Assembly (NCBI RefSeq): GCF_029889905.1
Contig: NZ_JARANZ010000003.1
Span: 248,001-312,000, forward strand
Direction: 5' to 3'
From: Chromohalobacter sp. 11-W
Lineage (GTDB): Bacteria > Pseudomonadota > Gammaproteobacteria > Pseudomonadales > Halomonadaceae
Length of the DNA stretch: 64,000 nt
Below, piece by piece: positions 22,719 through 31,081 of the stretch. The notes under the pieces are model-generated. The model made no database searches. It saw only the letters and a program-made list of their open reading frames with translations, and had not been told where the DNA came from. The position numbers and the translations under genes are program-made. Each line of letters opens with the position of its first letter. The first letter of the stretch is position 1.

Positions 22719-22772
22719 TTATCCACAGGCTCGAGCGGAGAGTTTTTCGACCTGTCCAGAGATTTATCCACA
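22719..22772 (+). promoter_or_regulatory. Pair of DnaA boxes between thiE and hemL
   Basis: Two exact TTATCCACA 9-mers in the same orientation, 22719-22727 and 22764-22772, 45 bases apart start to start, in the 104-base gap before hemL. This is the only intergenic location outside the two candidate origin regions with exact boxes. A role in hemL regulation or DnaA titration is inference. Confidence 0.6.
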
Positions 22773-22821
22773 CTTTCTTTTAGCGACACGTTCTTTTAGC
22801 CACACACAGCCAGAGGAAGTC

Positions 22822-24111
22822 ATGACCACGTCCGCACAACTCTTCGAGCAGGCTTGCCGTCACATCCCCGGCGGTGTGAACTCACCAGTGCGCGCCTTCA
22901 AGGGTATGCAGCGCGCCCCGGTATTTGTGGAACGCGCCCAGGGCGCCTATCTCTACGATGTCGAAGGCCAGCGCTACATCGATTATGTCGGTTCCTGGGG
23001 GCCGTTGATCACTGGCCACGCCGACCCCGACGTGTTGGGCGCGGTGCGTGACCGTCTCGACGACGGCTTGTCCTTTGGCACCCCGACCGCCATCGAAACG
23101 CGCATGGCGGAATTGATCTGCGAGATCATGCCGTCCATCGACATGGTGCGCATGGTCAACTCGGGCACCGAGGCCACCATGTCGGCGATTCGTCTGGCGC
23201 GTGGCCATACCGGGCGCGACAAGATCGTCAAGTTCGAGGGCAATTACCACGGGCATTCCGACTCGTTACTGGTCAAGGCCGGTTCCGGCGCGCTGACGCA
23301 TGGCGAACCCAGTTCACCCGGCGTGCCGGCGTCCCTCGCCGAGCATACCGTGACGTTGCCCTATAACGATCTCGAGGCGGTGCGTGACTGCTTCGCACGC
23401 CTGGGGGATGAGATCGCCGGCATCATCGTCGAGCCGGTGGCGGGCAACATGAACTGCATTCCGCCGCAGCCGGATTTCCTCAAGGGCCTGCGCGAGGTAT
23501 GCGATGCTCATGGCAGCGTGCTGATCTTCGATGAAGTGATGACCGGTTTTCGCGTAGCGCTGGGCGGGGCTCAGGCACACTTCGGCGTGACCCCGGATCT
23601 GACGTGCCTGGGCAAGATCGTCGGTGGCGGCATGCCGGTCGGCGCCTTCGGTGGGGCGCGCGAGCTGATGGAGCAAGTCTCGCCTCTAGGACCGATCTAC
23701 CAGGCGGGTACGCTGGCCGGCAATCCACTGGCCATGGCCGCGGGGATCGCACTGCTCGAGAAGATTCGTGAACCGGGCTTCCACGATACGCTCGGCGAAC
23801 GCGTGACGACACTGTGCGATGGCCTGGAAGCCCGTGCCGAAGCGGCTGGCGTGGATTTGATCACCCAGCGTGCGGGCGGCATGTTCGGCGTCTTCTTCAC
23901 GGCCCAGCGGCGCGTCGATAATTTCGCCCAGGCCACTGCCTGCGATGCCGATACCTTCCGGCGCTTCTTCCTGGGTATGCTTGAAGAAGGCGTGTATCTG
24001 GCACCTTCGCCGTTCGAGGCCGGTTTCATGTCGAGCGCCCACACGGCGGCCGATATCCAGACGACCCTGGACGCCGCCGAACGGGTACTGGCGACATTGG
24101 GACAGGCCTGA
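22822..24111 (+). CDS. hemL: Glutamate-1-semialdehyde 2,1-aminomutase
   Basis: PLP enzyme converting glutamate-1-semialdehyde to 5-aminolevulinate, start of the C5 heme pathway. 429 residues, family length. The substrate/PLP region [15 protein letters not shown] is near residue 112; the Schiff-base Lys lies in [17 protein letters not shown] near residues 263-279. ATG preceded by AGAGGAAG. It follows hemJ-thiD-thiE on the same strand and is preceded by two DnaA boxes. Confidence 0.96.
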   Translation: MTTSAQLFEQACRHIPGGVNSPVRAFKGMQRAPVFVERAQGAYLYDVEGQRYIDYVGSWGPLITGHADPDVLGAVRDRLDDGLSFGTPTAIETRMAELICEIMPSIDMVRMVNSGTEATMSAIRLARGHTGRDKIVKFEGNYHGHSDSLLVKAGSGALTHGEPSSPGVPASLAEHTVTLPYNDLEAVRDCFARLGDEIAGIIVEPVAGNMNCIPPQPDFLKGLREVCDAHGSVLIFDEVMTGFRVALGGAQAHFGVTPDLTCLGKIVGGGMPVGAFGGARELMEQVSPLGPIYQAGTLAGNPLAMAAGIALLEKIREPGFHDTLGERVTTLCDGLEARAEAAGVDLITQRAGGMFGVFFTAQRRVDNFAQATACDADTFRRFFLGMLEEGVYLAPSPFEAGFMSSAHTAADIQTTLDAAERVLATLGQA

Positions 24112-24119
24112 TATAGCGG

Positions 24120-25727
24120 GTGAACGATGCAATGCAACGACAGGATGCGGGAGAACGCTCAGTGAGCCAGGTATTGATCGAGGCATTGCGCCAAGGCAAG
24201 GAATTTGGACACTCGGTCGGGGAGGTCGAGGTGTTCGAGACCCATATTTCCTGGGTCATCCTCACTGGCAACTATGCCTACAAGATCAAGAAGCCGCTGG
24301 ATTTCGGCAGCTTTCTGAACTTTTCGACTCTCGAAAAGCGGCGTCGGCTCTGCGAGCAGGAAGTGCGTCTCAATCGGCGGCTTGCCCCGGCGCTGTATCT
24401 GGAGACGGTGCCCATCAGCGGTACGCCCGAGGCGCCGCGACTGGATGGCAGTGGCACGCCGTTCGAATATGCCGTCAAGATGCGCCAGTTCAGCAACCGC
24501 CACCTGTTCAGCACCCTGCAAGTTAGCGGCGAGCTTTCGGTGGAGCTGCTCGACGACCTCGTCGATCAGTTGGTGGCATTTCACGAAGACGCGCCGCGTA
24601 TCAGCGGCGATAGTCCGTTGGGCTCGCCGGATATCGTGCGCCGTACGCTGGACCGCGAGTTTCGCTTGATCGAAGCGCGGCTCGACGACACCCAGGCACG
24701 CGAGCGCCTCTCGCGACTCGAGACCTGGAGCCTGGACAGCTTCGCGCGGCTCGAGCATGAGTTCGAGCGGCGCTGGCGCGAAGGCTACGTGCGCGAGATC
24801 CACGGTGACATTCATCTTGGCAACGCGGTGCATTTCGAAGGCCGCGCGCTGCTCTTCGACGGCCTGGAGTTCAATGCCGAACTGCGCTGGAACGATGTCG
24901 GCTGCGAGCTGGCGTTCTTGTTGATGGATCTCGAGGCGCGCGGCGAACAGGCCTTCGCCAACCATGTGCTCAATCGCTACCTGGAACTCTCCGGCGATTA
25001 CGAGCTGGTGCGTCTGCTTGCCTATTACAAGCTTTATCGGGCACTGGTGCGGGCCAAGGTGGCGATGCTGCATTACCATCAACCGCAATTGACGCCTGAC
25101 GAACGCCAGGAAGTGTACGCTGAGTACCAGCACTACATTGCCTTAGCCGAGCGTTACAGCGAGTTTCGCTTCCCGTATCTGATCGTTGGCGTGGGGGTCT
25201 CGGGCAGTGGCAAGAGCCGTTTCACCGGCGAGATGGTGCAGCGGCTGGGTGGTGTGCGAGTGCGCTCTGACATCGAACGCAAGCGTCTGTACGGCTTTGA
25301 GGCCCAGGCCAGCACCGCCGATGGTGCTGATATCTATACCTCCCAGGCCACTGAGCGTACCTATGATCGCCTCGCGGAGCTGGCGGGGGTCTTGCTGGAA
25401 TCAGGGCTGCCGGCCTGTGTCGATGCTACCTGCCTGACACGCGCTCAGCGCACGCAACTGTGCTTCGAAGCCGAACGTCGCGGGTTGCCGGTGTTGCTGG
25501 TGAGTTTCGAAGCGGATGAAGCGACCCTGCGCGCGCGCATCGAAAGGCGTGCCCAGCGCGGGGGGGATCCTTCCGAAGCGGGGCTCCAGGTGCTCGAAAG
25601 CCAGCTGGCACGTTTCGAACCCTTCGCCGACGATGAATTGAGCCATCTGGTCCATCTCGATACCACGGCACCGGATGCCAATCGTACCCTGGTGTCGATG
25701 ATTCAGGAGCGTATCCAACTCAATTGA
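24120..25727 (+). CDS. Fused APH-like kinase / P-loop ATPase of unknown substrate
   Basis: 535 residues in two parts. Residues about 30-330 have the aminoglycoside-phosphotransferase fold: YAYKIKKPLDFGSF (Lys of the N-lobe), catalytic loop REIHGDIHLGNAVHF near 227-241 and the metal-binding DGLEFN near 247. Residues about 345-535 form a P-loop kinase: Walker A GVGVSGSGKSRF near 357-368, then an adenylate-kinase-like arrangement with ERRAQRGGDPSEA lid. This two-domain family is widespread in proteobacteria without an assigned substrate. The start is uncertain: GTG 24120, ATG 24132 or GTG 24162 (the last with GGGAGA upstream). It begins nine bases after hemL. Confidence 0.8.
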   Translation: MNDAMQRQDAGERSVSQVLIEALRQGKEFGHSVGEVEVFETHISWVILTGNYAYKIKKPLDFGSFLNFSTLEKRRRLCEQEVRLNRRLAPALYLETVPISGTPEAPRLDGSGTPFEYAVKMRQFSNRHLFSTLQVSGELSVELLDDLVDQLVAFHEDAPRISGDSPLGSPDIVRRTLDREFRLIEARLDDTQARERLSRLETWSLDSFARLEHEFERRWREGYVREIHGDIHLGNAVHFEGRALLFDGLEFNAELRWNDVGCELAFLLMDLEARGEQAFANHVLNRYLELSGDYELVRLLAYYKLYRALVRAKVAMLHYHQPQLTPDERQEVYAEYQHYIALAERYSEFRFPYLIVGVGVSGSGKSRFTGEMVQRLGGVRVRSDIERKRLYGFEAQASTADGADIYTSQATERTYDRLAELAGVLLESGLPACVDATCLTRAQRTQLCFEAERRGLPVLLVSFEADEATLRARIERRAQRGGDPSEAGLQVLESQLARFEPFADDELSHLVHLDTTAPDANRTLVSMIQERIQLN

Positions 25728-25852
25728 AGCGCCGTCATCATCATATCGTGGCTGCGTCATGGGCCTGTCATGTGCCACTTTTATGCTCAAGGGGTGGTTA
25801 GGGTCGTCACGTTGCCACATGGCGTGTGGATGATGTGAGTCTCGTGATATTG

Positions 25853-25880
25853 CGCCGCTCCTTCGGGAGCGGCGTTTTTT
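25853..25880 (+). terminator. Rho-independent terminator after the fused kinase
   Basis: Perfect 9-bp stem CGCCGCTCC / GGAGCGGCG with a TTCG tetraloop and six T. It lies 125 bases after the kinase stop on the plus strand and just before the convergent LuxR-family gene. Confidence 0.9.
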
Positions 25881-25896
25881 GTGGGTCGTGCAGGCA

Positions 25897-26649
25897 TCAT
25901 GACGTGCGCGCCTTGCGGGGGCTGCGCAACGAGACCATCGGCGGCGCACCGAGGTTCTGGCGTGCCCAGTTCATGGCCTGAATGCGGTTGTGCACCTTGA
26001 TCTTGCGGAAGATATTGTAGAGATGCGACTTGACGGTATGCTCGCTGACGAAGAGCTGATCGGCGATTTCGGTGTTGGACGCGCCGGTGCCCAGCAGGCC
26101 GATGATTTCCAGCTCGCGGTGGGTCAGACCACATACCGGGCGGTACGCGTTGAGCTGTTGGCGACGATAGAAATCGATCAGGCGTGTCATGAGGTTGCGC
26201 GACATCCACAGATCGCCCTCGAGCAGCTTGGCGATACCCTTGCAGATCAGCAGCAGGTTGTCCTGGCGATAAAAGACGCCCTGCAGATGTAAGCTGATAA
26301 GCAGTTCCGCCGCATGCTCATCGTCACGCAGATTGAAGGCCGCGAGGATCATTTCCGGACTTTCGCTGGCGCGGCTGTTCCATAGATGCATGCAGTTTTC
26401 GTCGACATGGTCGGCATCCAGCAATACCACGACTTTGCAATCCATGGGCGGCTCGAAGCTTTCCTGAGTGCTCAGCGCCGAGACCTGGCAATCGAGCTGC
26501 TGGCGAATGTAATCGATGAACAGCTGCGACTGCGGATTGCAGTCGGTGACCATCAGAACCCTTGTATTGTCCATGCTCATGCGTTTCATCCCGGTGTTGT
26601 GTGAGACATTATCAGTGGCATCTCCCGACTTTCTCATGGCCGGTTTCAT
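25897..26649 (-). CDS. LuxR-family regulator, CsgD-like
   Basis: 250 residues. The N-terminal part resembles a degenerate receiver domain as in CsgD (VLMVTDCNPQSQLFIDYI), and the C-terminal LuxR helix-turn-helix reads LTHRELEIIGLLGTGASN followed by HTVKSHLYNIFRKIKVHNRI near residues 205-224, nearly the CsgD signature. CsgD proteins control biofilm matrix genes. No csgBAC, bcs or diguanylate-cyclase genes are in the window, so its target is not known. ATGs at 26589 and 26574 are shorter alternatives. The 5' flank is very AT-rich. Confidence 0.82.
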   Translation of the reverse strand: MKPAMRKSGDATDNVSHNTGMKRMSMDNTRVLMVTDCNPQSQLFIDYIRQQLDCQVSALSTQESFEPPMDCKVVVLLDADHVDENCMHLWNSRASESPEMILAAFNLRDDEHAAELLISLHLQGVFYRQDNLLLICKGIAKLLEGDLWMSRNLMTRLIDFYRRQQLNAYRPVCGLTHRELEIIGLLGTGASNTEIADQLFVSEHTVKSHLYNIFRKIKVHNRIQAMNWARQNLGAPPMVSLRSPRKARTS

Positions 26650-27006
26650 GCCGAATTGCCTTCAAGCCTTATCCGAGACACGCCTTTTGTAAATAGACAG
26701 TAATCCCGGTATCTTAAAACTTAAAAGAATATAATCTTTATATTTTATAACTTTTATTAATTTTATAGTCGCATCAAGTGGTTGGATGGGGCTCGCGAGT
26801 ACCTCGATGAGCACGGTGTGGGTGGGCGAAGAGAAATTTCAGTCATGCCGCTCATTTATATTAGGCAAATAGTGACTCAAAAGTATGAGAAATTTCATTT
26901 ACGTCATTAACATATTGTTTTAAAAGATATATTAATTAACGGTCAGAGTGGTTTCCCGACCGTAGAGCGGCCCGTAGAATGAGTGGCCGAGCGATAAGGA
27001 GGAAGC
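26650..27006. other. AT-rich non-coding stretch upstream of the CsgD-like gene and rdgB
   Basis: 357 bases, strongly AT-rich at 26695-26770 and 26900-26945, divergent from both neighbours and the likely promoter region of both. A 50-codon plus-strand open frame without a start codon (26761-26910) reads IKWLDGAREYLDEHG and following residues; it may be a gene remnant but I do not recognise it. No clear repeat or terminator seen. Confidence 0.5.
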
Positions 27007-27615
27007 ATGATGGCGGATCGAAAGACCCTGGTACTGGCCAGCGGCAATGCCGGCAAGTTGCGTGAATTCCAGCACTTGCTGGGCCCTTTGGGGCTGGAGG
27101 TGCGCCCCCAACACGACTTCGCCGTGTCCGAGGTCGAGGAAACCGGCCTGACCTTCGTCGAGAACGCCCTGCTCAAGGCCCGCGAAGCCTCACGGGTAAG
27201 CGGATGTCCCGCTCTCGCCGACGACTCGGGCCTGGATGTCGACGCCTTGTATGGCGCGCCGGGGATTTACTCGGCGCGTTTCGCGGGCGAACCCAAGGAT
27301 GATGCCGCCAATAACCGCAAACTTCTGGAAGTCCTCGACGCGGTGCCGGAAGGACAGCGCACCGCGCGATTCTGGTGCGTACTGGTGTACTTGCGTCACG
27401 CCGAGGACCCGGTGCCGCATATCGTGCAGTGCGCCTGGGAAGGAGAAATCCTGGCGCATCCGCGAGGCGAGGGAGGTTTCGGCTACGATTCACTCTTCTG
27501 GGTGCCGGAACGCGGCATGAGCGCCGCGGAGCTACCCGCCGAGGACAAGAATCGGCTCAGCCATCGGGGGCGTGCCATGACCGCGCTGCTTGCCCAACTG
27601 TCCGCCGACTCATGA
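27007..27615 (+). CDS. rdgB: dITP/XTP pyrophosphatase
   Basis: House-cleaning NTP pyrophosphatase that removes dITP, ITP and XTP. 202 residues. The family motifs are at LVLASGNAGKLREF (residues 8-21), ADDSGLDVDALYGAPGIYSARFAG (near 71-94) and GEGGFGYDSLFW near 155. Two tandem ATG codons follow AAGGAGGAAGC. The stop overlaps the hemW start (ATGA). Confidence 0.95.
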   Translation: MMADRKTLVLASGNAGKLREFQHLLGPLGLEVRPQHDFAVSEVEETGLTFVENALLKAREASRVSGCPALADDSGLDVDALYGAPGIYSARFAGEPKDDAANNRKLLEVLDAVPEGQRTARFWCVLVYLRHAEDPVPHIVQCAWEGEILAHPRGEGGFGYDSLFWVPERGMSAAELPAEDKNRLSHRGRAMTALLAQLSADS

Positions 27616-28781
27616 CGACTCTGCCTCCCTTGTCGCTCTATGTGCATGTGCCCTGGTGCGTGCGCAAATGCCCATATTGCGATTTCAACTCGCATGGTGT
27701 GGGCCATGATCGCACGCTACCCGAACGCGCTTATGTCGATGCCCTGCTCGATGATCTGGACGCGGAGTTGGCGTTGGCCAGCGGCCGCGAGCTGGTGAGC
27801 ATCTTCATCGGCGGCGGCACCCCCAGCCTGCTGAGCGGTGCGGCGTATCGGCGTCTGTTGCAGGCGATAGAGGCACGCTTGCCGTTTGCTGAGGATATCG
27901 AGATCACCCTCGAAGCCAATCCCGGAGCCGTGGAGCACGACCGCTTCGCGGCGTATCGCGAGGCCGGCATCAATCGCCTGTCGCTGGGGGTGCAGAGTTT
28001 CCAGTCTCTCCAGCTCGAGCGTCTGGGGCGCATTCATGGCGGCGATGAAGCCGCTCAGGCGCTGCGTAACGCGCGCGCGGCGGGATTCGATAACATCAAC
28101 CTCGATCTAATGCACGGCCTTCCCGAGCAGGGCGTGGAAGATGCTCTGGCAGATATCGATCGGGCGCTGGCATTGGCGCCCGAACATATCTCCTGGTATC
28201 AGCTCACGCTCGAGCCCAATACCGAGTTCTACTCACAGCCCCCGCGCTTGCCCGATGAAGACGTCCTGTGCGATATCCAGGAGGCTGGGCATGCGCGGCT
28301 CGAGGCGGCGGGTTATCAACGCTACGAGATTTCCGCCTACACGCGTCCCGATCGCCAGGCGCGCCATAACCTCAACTACTGGACGTTCGGCGACTATCTC
28401 GGCATCGGGGCCGGAGCGCACGGCAAGTTGAGTGCTTGGCAGCCCGATGGCAGCCTGGCCATCGAACGACGCTGGAAGGTGCGTCAGCCGGAAGCCTATC
28501 TGCGGCGCGCACAGGATCCACGCGGTTTCGTTGCCGGACGACGCGCTCTCGAAACGCAGGATTTGCCGCTGGAGTTTTTGATGAACGCCCTGCGTCTCAC
28601 CGAGGGCGTTCCGCGACATTATTGGCGCGAGCGGAGCGGACAGACTGATACACTGCTCGACGCACGACTGGAAGAGGCCCAGGCCAAGGGATTACTGCGT
28701 GATCCGGCGCAGCGTCTACAGGCATCGCCTCATGGACTGTTATTCTTGAACGACCTGCTCGCGCTTTGCGATGAGCAGTGA
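27612..28781 (+). CDS. hemW: Radical-SAM heme chaperone HemW
   Basis: 389 residues, resembling HemN but shorter N-terminally, as HemW. The radical-SAM cysteines are Cys16, Cys20 and Cys23 (WCVRKCPYC), with GGGTPSLL near 59-66 and LMHGLPEQ near 170. HemW binds heme and delivers it to respiratory enzymes; it lacks coproporphyrinogen oxidase activity in characterised cases. ATG 27612 overlaps the rdgB stop; the same rdgB-hemW order is common in gammaproteobacteria. Confidence 0.94.
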   Translation: MTTLPPLSLYVHVPWCVRKCPYCDFNSHGVGHDRTLPERAYVDALLDDLDAELALASGRELVSIFIGGGTPSLLSGAAYRRLLQAIEARLPFAEDIEITLEANPGAVEHDRFAAYREAGINRLSLGVQSFQSLQLERLGRIHGGDEAAQALRNARAAGFDNINLDLMHGLPEQGVEDALADIDRALALAPEHISWYQLTLEPNTEFYSQPPRLPDEDVLCDIQEAGHARLEAAGYQRYEISAYTRPDRQARHNLNYWTFGDYLGIGAGAHGKLSAWQPDGSLAIERRWKVRQPEAYLRRAQDPRGFVAGRRALETQDLPLEFLMNALRLTEGVPRHYWRERSGQTDTLLDARLEEAQAKGLLRDPAQRLQASPHGLLFLNDLLALCDEQ

Positions 28782-28849
28782 CAAACGTTTCGATAGCAGG
28801 AACGCTAGAACGTTTTACGAAACGCATTACAGCTAAGGAGAAAGGACGC

Positions 28850-29530
28850 ATGCAACGCTCGATATGGATGGCGATTCCGCTGGCTCTGGCGATTGGTGTC
28901 ACGGGTTGTGCAAGCAACGATGCGCAAACCGGCGGCCAACAGAGCGACCACGGCAAGACATTCGGTGGTGCGGGCATCGGTGCCGCGGTGGGCGCAATTG
29001 CCGGCGCGCTGACCGGGGACGGCAGCAGCAGCACCCGTGACCGTGCGTTGATCGGGGCGACTGCCGGGGCAGCCATCGGTGGCGGTGTGGGTGCCTACAT
29101 GGATGCTCAAGAAGAAAAGCTGCGCCAGGATCTCGACGGGACCGGTATCGGGGTCGATCGTCAGGGCGACAACATCGTCCTCAACATGCCTAGCAGCGTG
29201 ACCTTCGCGGTCGACTCCAGTGAGCTGCGGACGCCCGCTCGGCAGGCACTCAACGATGCCACCGCCGTCATGCGCGAGTATCCCAAGACACGGATCAACG
29301 TGGCAGGCTACACCGACAGCACCGGTAGCGCCGACTACAACCAGCGCCTGTCGGAGCGTCGCGCGCAGTCCGTGGCCGATTATCTCGGTCAGGGAGGCAT
29401 CGCCGGCAATCGTATCGCCACGGTCGGCTACGGCGAAAGCCAACCCGTCGCCAGCAATGATACTGAAAGCGGCCGTGCCCAGAACCGGCGTGTCGAAATC
29501 ACGCTGACGCCTGTCACTCAGCAGAGCTAA
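28850..29530 (+). CDS. OmpA-family outer-membrane lipoprotein (YiaD-like)
   Basis: 226 residues. Signal peptide ends at the lipobox GVTGC, so Cys20 is lipidated. Residues about 42-90 hold a glycine-zipper region (GGAGIGAAVGAIAG and GATAGAAIGGGVGAY). The C-terminal OmpA domain has the peptidoglycan-binding motif YTDSTGSADYNQRLSERRA near 165-183. This matches YiaD-type envelope anchors. RBS AAGGAGAAAG precedes ATG 28850. An in-frame start at 28778 would precede the signal peptide and is rejected. Confidence 0.9.
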   Translation: MQRSIWMAIPLALAIGVTGCASNDAQTGGQQSDHGKTFGGAGIGAAVGAIAGALTGDGSSSTRDRALIGATAGAAIGGGVGAYMDAQEEKLRQDLDGTGIGVDRQGDNIVLNMPSSVTFAVDSSELRTPARQALNDATAVMREYPKTRINVAGYTDSTGSADYNQRLSERRAQSVADYLGQGGIAGNRIATVGYGESQPVASNDTESGRAQNRRVEITLTPVTQQS

Positions 29531-29546
29531 GCGACCACGGCAGCGT

Positions 29547-29572
29547 GCCAGGCCGGTTCACACCGGCCTGGC
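29547..29572 (+). terminator. Hairpin after the OmpA-like lipoprotein gene
   Basis: Perfect 11-bp inverted repeat GCCAGGCCGGT / ACCGGCCTGGC with a four-base loop, 16 bases after the stop. No T-run follows, so termination is less certain than hairpin formation. Confidence 0.55.
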
Positions 29573-29638
29573 CTGCCAGGTTCATCAGCGCCCCTGACGT
29601 GGGCTCCCTTCGCGCTTCACGTCGTTTCGGAAACTTTC

Positions 29639-30484
29639 ATGCTCGCCTATCAGCACGCCTACCACGCCGGCAATTTCGCCGACGTTCACAAACATCTCGC
29701 CATGTTCGCCGTTCTGCGCCATCTATTACGTAAACCTTCTCCTGTTACGTATGTGGATACGCATGCCGGACGCGGGCTGTATCCCCTTGATGCCGAGGAA
29801 ACGCAGCGCCTCAAGGAGTATCGCCACGGCGTGGCGAGTCTCTGGGCGGCGCGCGAGCGCCTTGCCGACGACGCATTTCTGGGTCCATGGTGCGAGCAAC
29901 TTGGTGCGGTACAGGCGTCGCCTCGGCTCAGCCACTATCCGGGCTCGCCCTGGTGGTTGTCTCAGGCATGTCGGGTGCAGGATCGCCTCGACCTGTACGA
30001 GCTTCACCCGGGCGAGTCGAACCATCTCGAAACCCAAGCGTGGCCTGACCAGGCGCGACGTTTCCACGCGGATGGGCTGGCTGGCCTGCGTGCCTCTTTG
30101 CCGCCGGCGACGCCCCGCCTTTGTGTGCTCATCGATCCCAGTTACGAACTCAAGCAGGAATATGTCGACGTCGCGACGACGTTGCAGGCCGTGTCCGCCA
30201 AGGTGCGTCACGCCATCGTCTTGATCTGGTATCCGTTATTGCCCAGCGGGCGTCATCACGACCTGCTCGATGCCGTCCGGCATAGCGGAGTGCGCAAGGT
30301 CTGGCGCAGCGAGCTGCTTCTGCATCCGCCCGGCGATGCCACGCATGGCATGTACGGTAGCGGCATGCTGATCTTCAATCCGCCCTGGGGGGTGGATACG
30401 CAGCTCGATGACAGCCTGGCGCGCGTCGTACGCTGTCTGGGGGACGAAGCCACGCATGCGTCGCAGTGGTGGGTCGAGGAGTAG
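29639..30484 (+). CDS. rlmJ: 23S rRNA (adenine2030-N6)-methyltransferase
   Basis: 281 residues, family length. The N-terminus MLAYQHAYHAGNFADVHKH is the RlmJ signature, followed by SAM-binding YVDTHAGRGLY near 38-48. The catalytic tetrapeptide at about 166-169 is DPSY (DPPY in E. coli). Methylates A2030 of 23S rRNA. Convergent with the Lrp-family gene. Confidence 0.93.
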   Translation: MLAYQHAYHAGNFADVHKHLAMFAVLRHLLRKPSPVTYVDTHAGRGLYPLDAEETQRLKEYRHGVASLWAARERLADDAFLGPWCEQLGAVQASPRLSHYPGSPWWLSQACRVQDRLDLYELHPGESNHLETQAWPDQARRFHADGLAGLRASLPPATPRLCVLIDPSYELKQEYVDVATTLQAVSAKVRHAIVLIWYPLLPSGRHHDLLDAVRHSGVRKVWRSELLLHPPGDATHGMYGSGMLIFNPPWGVDTQLDDSLARVVRCLGDEATHASQWWVEE

Positions 30485-30522
30485 GCGTGGCTAGGCAAGG
30501 CAAGTTCTGTGGAAATGGCTGG

Positions 30523-30975
30523 CTAAATCACTTCCTGCGAGACTTTAACCCGATCCAATACAACGATGGTTCTGAACCATTTGACGTTGGGGTTGTTGTG
30601 AAACAGCGCGTCGCAGAGTTCTTGAAACCGACTCATGCTGGGCACTAGCAGTATCAGCATGAAATCCGCTTCACCGGTCACGTAGTAACACTGCTGAATC
30701 TCAGGTCCGGAAAAATGGGTCTTGAGCTGCGCCAGATCAGCGGCGTGGGTCTTATCCGCCTGTACCTCCACCAGCAGAGTAATCACCTGACCCAGGCGGT
30801 CTGGATCGAGCACGGCAACGTTTGCCTGTATAAAACCGCCGTTCTTGAGCTTCTGTATGCGCCGCTGAATGGAAGCCGTCGACAGGTGGACCATTTCGGC
30901 CAGCTCGCGAAGCGGCGTCTGGCAATCTTTCTGCAAAAGTTCAAGCAGGGTGTAGTCAAAGTTATCCAGCGTCAT
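30523..30975 (-). CDS. Lrp/AsnC-family transcriptional regulator
   Basis: 150 residues: an N-terminal helix-turn-helix (TPLRELAEMVHLSTASIQRR near 20-39) and a C-terminal RAM ligand domain (AADLAQLKTHF then YYVTGEADFMLILLV). Divergent from the RarD-like transporter gene, so it may control it (inference). GC content here is visibly lower than in neighbours, suggesting transfer. The start at 30975 gives the family length; an upstream ATG at 31116 would overlap the divergent gene. Confidence 0.9.
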   Translation of the reverse strand: MTLDNFDYTLLELLQKDCQTPLRELAEMVHLSTASIQRRIQKLKNGGFIQANVAVLDPDRLGQVITLLVEVQADKTHAADLAQLKTHFSGPEIQQCYYVTGEADFMLILLVPSMSRFQELCDALFHNNPNVKWFRTIVVLDRVKVSQEVI

Positions 30976-31081
30976 CAGGATATTCAGGTGAGAAAATTTA
31001 TCGCTGACGGTAGGTAATACAAGCGCCTTTATCAAGGGTGCTGCAATAAAATAGCGCTGAATTCCCGACCGGAAGCAGCTT
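30976..31081. promoter_or_regulatory. Divergent promoter region lrp-like / rarD-like
   Basis: 106 non-coding bases between the divergent Lrp-family and transporter genes, moderately AT-rich. A plausible control region for both; no operator palindrome was recognised. Confidence 0.5.
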
